Assembly (NCBI GenBank): GCA_005656395.1
Contig: SRSI01000049.1
Span: forward strand, 186,001 to 250,000
Reading direction: 5' to 3'
DNA: 64,000 nt
DNA from: Strongyloides papillosus
Lineage: Eukaryota > Nematoda > Chromadorea > Rhabditida > Strongyloididae
Shown here one piece after another: positions 57,097 to 64,000 of this stretch; position 1 is the first letter of the stretch; each line of letters opens with the position of its first letter. The position numbers and the translations under genes are program-made. Under the pieces are notes generated by a model. It was not told where the DNA came from, searched no databases, and was given only the letters and a program-made list of their open reading frames with translations.

Positions 57097-58044
57097 TTAG
57101 AAGATAATGTCATTCATTGTTGTTAAATTGAATAGATTTGCTGAATCGCTGGAGCAGAATTTTTCTATTATTCTAATCCACTCATCTTTAATGGTGTTGA
57201 AACTCATGATATCTCTGGTTCCCTCACCAAAAAACCAATGGTTTGCAAAAAGATTAAATAGGATTATGTAAGTTTTGTGGAAATCTTCTATTGATACGCT
57301 TCTTAGATCGATATTGTTGTTGTAGAAGTGTTTTTTTAGGTGACCCTGAATTAGGAGTTCTTTGGCTATGAAACTTATTGTTATCCCGCAAATTGCAAAG
57401 GGAAATCCTTTTGTTGGGTGTTGTGATAGTTGGAGGATTCTTAAGCAGTTGTCTGGGTCGTTCTTGGCGAAGTATATTAGTTGTTCCAGGCCTAGGACGC
57501 CCATGCCTCTAAAGTCTGTTGCTGGGTCATTACCTTGGAAACCTATATCTTCCCATTGTTTACTTTTCCTGTCTGTTAATTCTTCACCGTCCTTCAATAA
57601 TGACCATAATTCATACAATTTCTTTTCATGACTCTCGTTATTTGAATCATACTTCTTTGTCCTCCAACTCTCAACAAGGCATATAAGTAAATGGTAAGCT
57701 TTTATCTGCTTCATGGACATCTTTAACCTATCCTTAATATCCTCATCTAAATCCAAATCCTCATCTTCATGCTCCAAAAACTTGGATGCCTCATCACTAT
57801 CCTCACCTGACTCCCATTCCAACAACCTATACGTCTTAGAATCACAATTCTTAAAATACTCCTCAACCTTCACAGTGGTTGTTGCTTTGTGACCAGGACG
57901 ACTAGTCAATATACCACGTAACGTTCTCTTGAAACCCAGGAGGACCAATATCTTATCAAGAAGTCTCCTATTAAACTCATAAAACATCCTCACAATCCAT
58001 TGTACCCAAGTCTCTTTCCTCCTATCCAACTCCAGGGACGGCAT
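57097..58044 (-). CDS. ELMO-domain protein (ELMOD1-3 type)
   Basis: An apparently intronless frame of 315 residues. The ELMO domain occupies roughly residues 130-300, with its hallmark WEDIGFQGNDPATDFRGMGV followed by LGLEQLIYF and later FPFAICGITISFIAKELL. The N-terminal 110 residues carry a basic helix and an acidic DEDLDLDEDI stretch. ELMOD proteins act as GTPase-activating proteins for ARL2 and other ARF-family GTPases, and the catalytic Arg is normally in the WxxxGFQGxxPxTDFRGxG motif, which is present. The gene is 231 bp downstream of the OTUD6-type gene on the same strand, so co-transcription is possible. Confidence 0.85.
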   Translation of the reverse strand: MPSLELDRRKETWVQWIVRMFYEFNRRLLDKILVLLGFKRTLRGILTSRPGHKATTTVKVEEYFKNCDSKTYRLLEWESGEDSDEASKFLEHEDEDLDLDEDIKDRLKMSMKQIKAYHLLICLVESWRTKKYDSNNESHEKKLYELWSLLKDGEELTDRKSKQWEDIGFQGNDPATDFRGMGVLGLEQLIYFAKNDPDNCLRILQLSQHPTKGFPFAICGITISFIAKELLIQGHLKKHFYNNNIDLRSVSIEDFHKTYIILFNLFANHWFFGEGTRDIMSFNTIKDEWIRIIEKFCSSDSANLFNLTTMNDIIF

Positions 58045-58275
58045 CCTACAAAAAAAAAGACACTACAACGTCATAAAATATTGATAAAAAAACAATTATT
58101 GGAAAATCCCATCTAACATATCAATAAAAAACCGAAAAAAGTCAATAAAATTACTGTAAAAATATAAATATATAAAAATTATTATAATCGCAGTAGAAGA
58201 TGAAAAAAATATTAATACATATATTTTTCTCCTTCACATGAAAAATACAAAAAAACGGTGATGATGTCCTCTCCT

Positions 58276-59344
58276 CTAAACACTGGTACCCCTGACGACT
58301 GTTGAGTTGTAATGCTCACCAAGTCCATAGGCATTCTTGTGGTACGTGATGATAATGGGGGAACCCTCGTACTCCTCACCGATGATGACGTTCCTCATCT
58401 CACTTTGTACAACCTCTATCTTCTTCTTTAAATAATCACTTATAGCTTTCAATTCCGGATGCCCACCCCATTTACCACCGGCAGCCGCTGGATTGGCTGT
58501 CTCCGAGATGTACCTATCAAACTGGTCCTCCTCAATCATAAGGTAAGGGAAGAAATCATCCTTATGATCTGTTATGTACTGAGCTGCAATCTTCCTCAAG
58601 TCCTCACCACTATATACTATTCCCTGTTGTGAAAGTTGATGAGATATGGAGTTAAACAAACAATCACCATCTGGAGCTATTTCATATACTATTCGGTTGT
58701 AAATATCTAATTTCTCTTGGATCTCCTTGGCTTCTAGTGTCTTCTTCGAGGTCAAATCAGCTACAGCCTGTTCTGCTGCCAATTTTGCCATCTTCTTATT
58801 GAATTCCTCCTTCTTTTCCTGGTTTTTTTCATGTTTAAGGCGGGCTTTCTCACGAGCCTTCTCTGCAGCTTGTCTCTCGGCCTCGAAACGTTGTAACGCT
58901 TCGTCATCCCCATTGGAGATTGATGAGGTAGAGTCAGGGTTGAATTCCTCTAACTCTTTCTTATGCCTCTCCTCAATCTCCTTCTGCAACCTGTCAGCCT
59001 CAGCTAATATCTCCTTCTTCCTCTTCTTATCATTCTTCGCTTGATTCTTTAATTTCGTCAACTGAGCTAAAAGTACAAATAAACATCTTATTATGAGAAG
59101 AAAATGTCAATTGGAAATGCATATATGCAAATTAACAACATTCAAAATTGCAGAAATAGAAAAAAATGAATAATACTAATGTAAAACGTTAACATATACC
59201 CCCCTATCCTTCATTAGGTGTGAGGTGTACTAAATGTAGAGAGAATGTATAACAAAACTAACCTTGTAATTCTTTTTTCTCCTTCTTATGCCTAGTCTTC
59301 AGCTCCTCCAAAGGTGAGGAGGAATCCTCATCAAGAACTGTCAT
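58276..59344 (-). CDS. OTU-family deubiquitinase, OTUD6 type
   Basis: Exons 59344-59263 and 59066-58276 encode 290 residues. A charged coiled coil fills residues 10-145. The OTU domain follows with APDGDCLFNSISHQL (catalytic Asp and Cys), and LGEHYNS (catalytic His) close to the end. This order (N-terminal coiled coil, C-terminal OTU) and length are those of OTUD6A/B. The enzyme removes ubiquitin, and OTUD6B has been linked to translation initiation and proteasome assembly. TTTCCAG directly abuts the ATG, so the mature message probably begins there by trans-splicing. It is head to head with SF3B6, with 257 bp between start codons. Confidence 0.88.
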
Positions 59345-59601
59345 CTGGAAACACGAACAAATATTTCAAAAATAATGTGTCTGAAAGTGCCCTGGTGAAA
59401 ATGGTGTTTTTTCCAGAGGTGTTGACGGTATACCAATAGGTACTTTTGAGGGGAAAATATTAAATGCTGAATCTTTATTGTTTTTTTCCTCCTCCTGCTT
59501 TACGCGTATTGGAAATATAACTCCATTAATTACCTTTTTTGGTATTTTTTTTCTATAATTATTGATTTTTTTCTTTATTGAAAGTTTGTATTTCGGAAAT
59601 C
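59345..59601. promoter_or_regulatory. Bidirectional promoter between OTUD6-type gene and SF3B6
   Basis: 257 bp separate the two divergent start codons. It holds a GC-richer CCTCCTCCTGCTTTACGCG block near 59490 and a long T tract. No defined element is recognised. Confidence 0.45.
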
Positions 59602-60057
59602 ATGGCTATGGCACAGAAAATTCGTACTCAAAAGTTACCTGCAGAGGTGAATCGGATACTTTTTGTTAAGAATATGCCTTTTAAGGTTACTGGAGAGGAG
59701 TTGTATACGATATTTGGGAAATATGGTGCCATAAGGCAAATTAGAGTGTAAATTTAAATATTAGTATCTCCGTAATTATGTTTTCTTTTCAGAGGAACAA
59801 CCCAAGAAACTAGAGGTACAGCATTCGTAGTTTACGAAGATATCTTTGATGCCAAGAATGCTTACGACCATCTTAATGGATACAATGTACACAACAGATA
59901 TCTTGTAATATTATATTACCAAGCAACCAAGGCATATCGTAACATGAATACAGAGAAGGCCAGGCAGAAGTTGGAGGAGATTAAGGAGAGATATGGTTTG
60001 TCTGGTGATCTTGAGAAGGAGAAAGATCGCCTTTTGACCACACCAAGGAGAGAATGA
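59602..60057 (+). CDS. SF3B6: Splicing factor 3B subunit 6 (p14)
   Basis: Exons 59602-59747 and 59793-60057 (45-bp intron) encode 136 residues, slightly longer than the usual 125. It is a single RRM: RNP2 [12 protein letters not shown]1 [10 protein letters not shown], then [16 protein letters not shown]. The p14-specific tail [15 protein letters not shown] follows. SF3B6 sits in the SF3b part of the U2 snRNP and contacts the branch-point adenosine. The RNP1 variant with Ala-Phe-Val is typical of this protein rather than of general RRMs. Confidence 0.95.
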
Positions 60058-60822
60058 TTTGAAGTATCGCCCCGAGGGGTATAAGCCTTGTATATAATTA
60101 CGTTTTTTTTATAATTTAAATTATTTCTGGTATTCAGGGATGGAGATAAACTTTTGTTGTAGGCTTTGTTTTTTCTTCGACTGTCAAATGCTTTTTTTGT
60201 CTTTTTATCTTTGACATGATGTTTTTTATACGTAGATTTCACACGGTGTTGTATTCTTTTTATCTTATCAAATACTTTTAAACAAAGTATTTCATAATAT
60301 CCAATAGAACTTTTAAAACATCAAAGGTGAGTAAGGATATTGATAAAAAGTTTTGAAATAATAGACGGATGGGTAAAAAAATAAAAGAAATAAAGTGCAA
60401 AGACACACAACACTTCTCCCCCAATAACCAGAGGACGTCATCCTAACCTTTCTCAGATAAAAAAAACAATACCTACGAAGATGGGAAAAGTTATGATAAT
60501 AGCATACCAATTTTTTTCTCGCCTCTCCACTCCATTTTTTAAATCTGTCACCTATAAAAGCACCCTGATTTACATATATCAAAAAGAAGAGTACCATTAA
60601 ATTACAATTATACACTCTTCTTAGTATATAGTCATTAAGAATATTATTATTATATATCTCTCTTTTATATAAATACGTTTCTTCTCTCACTCTCTTTTTG
60701 TCGTTTTTAACATACAAAAAGTCATATTAAAATTTTTGTCACAAGGTATGTTAAGATTTTTTTACGTATCAGTTATAATAATTAGGAACACCATAAACAG
60801 GGGTTGAATATTAATTGAGATT
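60058..60822. other. Intergenic DNA with a weak minus-strand ORF
   Basis: A minus-strand frame at 60313-60717 contains GAFIGDRFKKWSGEARKKL and, with a possible 37-bp intron near 60470-60510, would end in a short VLFFLSEKG. The evidence is too thin to call a gene. The rest is AT-rich. Confidence 0.3.
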
Positions 60823-62121
60823 ATGAGGACCTGTAATGACAATTGCAAATGCGAACTTGAAAGAAAGTATGGCCAGGATGGGAGACAAAACCAACAACAG
60901 CAAAAACCACAAACTGGTAATCACCACCAAGAGGTGAAGGTTGAAAAAAGTAAGTTTTCGGAGCCGCCCTCTATGACACATACGTTACATTAAATATCTA
61001 AATAAATATAAATATTTTTGATAAATTCCTTTGTCATTGATAATAACACTACATGTATTTATTTTATTTGGTATAATGCATACTTATTCTAATACTCATA
61101 CTTGAAACTTTTACTTGTAATCATTTTTTTATCATTCCTCCATCCATCTTATCAATAGTTTTTATATTTTATCATTTTTGGTAGAAATATTGTATATAAT
61201 GTACATGTATATAGTGATTAAAAGGTTTAATAATTTCATTATTTTTATCTCCAACACACACACCATCTTACTCCACTTCTACTTGTATACAAATAAAAAA
61301 AAGACTAAAAAAGTTGTTGAGATCACAACATAAGAGAAGATGGTTTCATCGATTTTCGTTTTAGAACCTCCGTCAAGAATGCATCGTTTGTGTGCCAGAT
61401 TGTGCCCATGCTTCTGTGGAGAGGATGAAGATTATCGAACTGGATTATTGAGTGATGAAATTTATACTCCAGCTCAGCAGGTCAGACCACATCGATCCTC
61501 AGAGTAAGGTTATATTCTTAAAGTTTGTTTATTATTAATATTTTTATTATTTTAAGAACAAACAATACATCAAATTCCGAGAGTAGTAGAAGGACAGGAT
61601 CGCAAAATACATCAAGTGTCGGTAATAAGGGTCTGAGGCATTCTCAAAGTATTGTTAATCAACAGTTAAGAATGTCCATTAGAGAAGTTGACCCCGAAGA
61701 TGAGGAATATCAGATTCAGCAGGTTTTACTGCGTGCTCGTGAGGTAACTAATTCAAGAACGAAAAAAGAAAGACCTAATAACGGAATTACTAATTTTTTT
61801 TTTCAGAATATCCTGACATCCGACGACTTCGCCTACGGAATAGACCAAATACCGGACTTCGAGAACAAAATGCACCTCTACAAGGAGGAACTAGCCAAGT
61901 ACGACGCCAAGACCCGTCGTAACGTCAAAGAAAACCTGAAACCTCCCCAGATCCTTCTCGAGGAGGACGACAACTACATCAACCTCCTGAGGAACGCAAA
62001 ATCCATTCCCCCAGAGGAATCCAACACCATCACCGGGATGTTACAAAAATTCAACACAACCTTCAAAAAGATGAATACAATCAACTTCGAGGAACCCTTA
62101 GTTGTCCACATGAAACTCTAA
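60823..62121 (+). CDS. LAMTOR1/p18-like lysosomal anchor protein (tentative)
   Basis: Exons 60823-60949, 61365-61503, 61557-61743 and 61807-62121 join in frame to 255 residues. Exon 2 opens with MHRLCARLCPCFCGEDED, a Cys cluster like the lipid-modified N-terminus of LAMTOR1, followed by YRTGLLSDE (compare the acidic KLLL segment of that family). The C-terminus NAKSIPPEESNTITGMLQKF ending in EEPLVVHMKL resembles the family's ASEPIPFSDLxxVS and ELVVQFG end. LAMTOR1 anchors the Ragulator complex and mTORC1 signalling to lysosomes. The overall similarity is modest. A start at the second-exon Met would place the Cys cluster at the N-terminus, as expected, so the first exon may be 5' untranslated or an isoform. 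Confidence 0.45.
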
Positions 62122-62728
62122 CCCACACAGACACCTACCCAAGAGGTGCCGTTTTACTGATAACAAACAAACAGACATCTAAAGGTGGAATTTATTATTA
62201 TTTTTTGTTATCTATTCACTCGATATTTTGTATAATAACATGTCATTATTGTAATTTTATACTAACAAACAATATTATATTAATTAGATATGGGAAGAGA
62301 TAAGGTAAATAATTAGGGAGGATGTTAATTTATATATTGTTGTTTATTGATAATTAGTAATTTTTATAAATTTGTATATTGAAAGAGGTATTTAAGTGAT
62401 GGTGGATGTGTTAATTATTGTTGTATTGTGGATGTTCACTGATTGGAGATGGATAATTTTTTTTTGTTTACCATGTATGGAGGTGATATATAGGAATGTT
62501 TTGGAGGAATTTTGTTATCAATTTGTTTACAGGATCTTTTTGTTAAAGGAAAGAGGGGATGAATAATTTTTGATGACTTGTTACAAATATGTTATTGATA
62601 AGCCTTTATGGTTATGTTTTTTTGATGATAATTACATGAACTTTCCGAAGGTATTTTGGTATACAGCACATCTTGGAGAAGTCCTTATTTTAACATTGAG
62701 AAACAAATGATAAACTGATAATAGTATA
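62122..62728. other. Intergenic DNA, nothing recognised
   Basis: AT-rich 3' flank of the LAMTOR1-like gene and 5' flank of the last gene. Confidence 0.4.
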
Positions 62729-64000
62729 ATGGATGCTAATATCGCCTATCTATATGATGTAAGTTTCTTCATCCACCCTTCTTCCAACAAATAATTACCC
62801 CAATTTCAGGAAACATCATTCACCAGCAAAAACGTCCTCTCCCCTGAAACGAAGAAGGAAAATTTATCATTCACCATCACAAATGAGGATAACATAACAT
62901 CTGATATTGACGTAACCGGGGGAGTTAACTCTGTAACAATATACCTGATGGATAATTCATTTTTCACAATAAATTTACTCAAAAAAGGACCATTAACAAG
63001 TTCACAGATTCTCTTTGAATTATCACTTTTTGTTGGAGGGGATTATGAAGTTATAAATGAGATGTTTAGTCTATGGATGATATCACCTCTTCTGGAGATT
63101 TTACTTGGTGGAGAGGATAAACCTAGTGATGTCAGAGATAAATGGGGAACGTTGTTGAGGAAGTATTCTTGGAAGTATAAGAAGTATCCAAAGGATGATG
63201 TACCTTGTTTGGTTATAAGAAGGAATTTTTTAATGACGGGTTTTAGAGAGGTTGAAGTAAGGTTTTACTATATAAGTATATTTTAATTAATTCATTCCAG
63301 ATATTAAACTATTACCAAGAAAAAAAAATTCGAATTGTATAGTTTCTTCATTAAAATACTCTTCACAGATAGTAAAGATGAATATCTAAGAGGGCGATAC
63401 TTACTGGAGGAGGAGAATGAGAACGAGTTAACACAAATATTAGTCTCCATAAGTGAAAATGAAGTGGGTACTGATAAGGTTAATCAAAACATATTAAAAA
63501 GTTTAAATAAGTCATTGAGACCCAAACACCACACATCGTTTTCCTCCTTCTTCCATGATGTTTCATTTAAAAAAATTAAAGAGGTTTTTAATGAATCTCA
63601 CTCCACCACAATTAACACCACTTCATCATTTAATAAAGGAGAATCCCCTATAACGTTAATGAGTACATTCTTAGACAAAATAAGACCATCCTCAACATAC
63701 GGATCCATATTTTACAAGTGTTACCTATCAAATGACTCAATAAAACACCTCAAAGGACCACCCACCAAAGAAACAATATTTTCAAAACTCCTCCACCACC
63801 TTCCAAAAACCTTCCAACCAGTAATAATTTGGGTTAACACCTTCTCTCTAGGAATATACGAGAAGAAGAATAACAACATCATCTATAGTACATCAACATC
63901 AAACATCAAGTGGACAGTCTCTCCGGAGATTGATAATCACATCCAATCCGTCTACATCTTCCACGACAAAGGTAGCAGTAATTTTACAGAGATTGCCGGT
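62729..64000 (+). CDS. Unknown protein, 5' part, with a possible 1-nt frame break
   Basis: Exon 1 is 62729-62758 (MDANIAYLYD), exon 2 is 62810-63256, and a third exon starts at about 63301 and is open to the window edge. Exon 2 encodes a globular domain (SVTIYLMDNSFFTINLLKKG, FELSLFVGGDYEVINEMFSL, DVPCLVIRRNFLMTGF). Exon 3 holds RGRYLLEEENENELTQILVS and a Ser/Asn-rich linker, then PVIIWVNTFSLGIYEKKNN. With the acceptor at 63300 the frame fails in a run of nine A (63320-63328). One A fewer, or use of a CCAAG acceptor at 63319, reads through. No family recognised. Confidence 0.55.

Noticed and set aside
60404..60560. snRNA or tRNA in a GC-richer stretch
   Set aside because: No cloverleaf, Sm site or known snRNA sequence recognised on either strand.
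60313..60717. Minus-strand protein of 134 residues
   Set aside because: Low complexity, no family, and a possible intron that would shorten it to a tiny peptide. Kept only as a note in the intergenic entry.

Overview
The window is nuclear DNA of a very AT-rich, intron-bearing nematode. It most resembles a Strongyloididae (clade IV, Strongyloides-like) genome. The evidence is short GT-AG introns (many of 43-62 bp), compact conserved housekeeping genes, several ATGs directly behind a polypyrimidine-AG that look like spliced-leader acceptors, divergent serpentine-receptor and F-box genes, and extreme A+T outside exons. The species cannot be named from the sequence alone.

Layout. 1-1.7 kb: 5' end of an LTR retroelement on the minus strand (gag N-terminus, a 40-bp leader repeat array and a possible LTR). 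2.7-3.0 kb: a small putative secreted protein. 4.75-19.08 kb: one 14.3-kb DNA transposon with 30-bp inverted ends beginning CACTC. It carries a 4-exon, 645-residue EnSpm/CACTA-like transposase, an 8-exon coiled-coil gene and a third unrecognised multi-exon gene. 20.65-22.70 kb: a small, recently inserted Gypsy-type LTR element with identical 140-bp LTRs and a TACAT target duplication, reduced to gag-protease plus an integrase tail. 23.4-25.6 kb: a type I membrane protein. 26.2-28.0 kb: a decayed SLC18B1-like transporter and another decayed fragment. 28.1-30.9 kb: a CENP-C-like nuclear protein. 33.2-34.8 kb: an F-box protein. 35.3-36.3 kb: a 7TM chemoreceptor with one in-frame stop.

36.6-45.3 kb holds the most unusual structure: about 30 related hairpins of 75-100 nt. 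All lie in the same orientation and share GTCGCAAATT on the 5' arm and AATTTGC on the 3' arm next to the loop, while the rest of each stem differs but still pairs. The pattern (fixed seed-like core, diverging but pairing stems, local tandem duplicates, one strand) fits a greatly expanded microRNA family made as one or a few polycistronic transcripts. No small-RNA data are available here, so the microRNA reading is inference.

After about 7 kb of apparently non-coding DNA with microsatellites, 52.1-64 kb is gene-dense and conserved: a small unknown protein, mitoribosomal mS25, a peroxisomal ACOT8-type thioesterase (ends SKL), arginase, an ELMO-domain protein, an OTUD6-type deubiquitinase, splicing factor SF3B6, a LAMTOR1-like protein, and an unknown protein that runs off the end.
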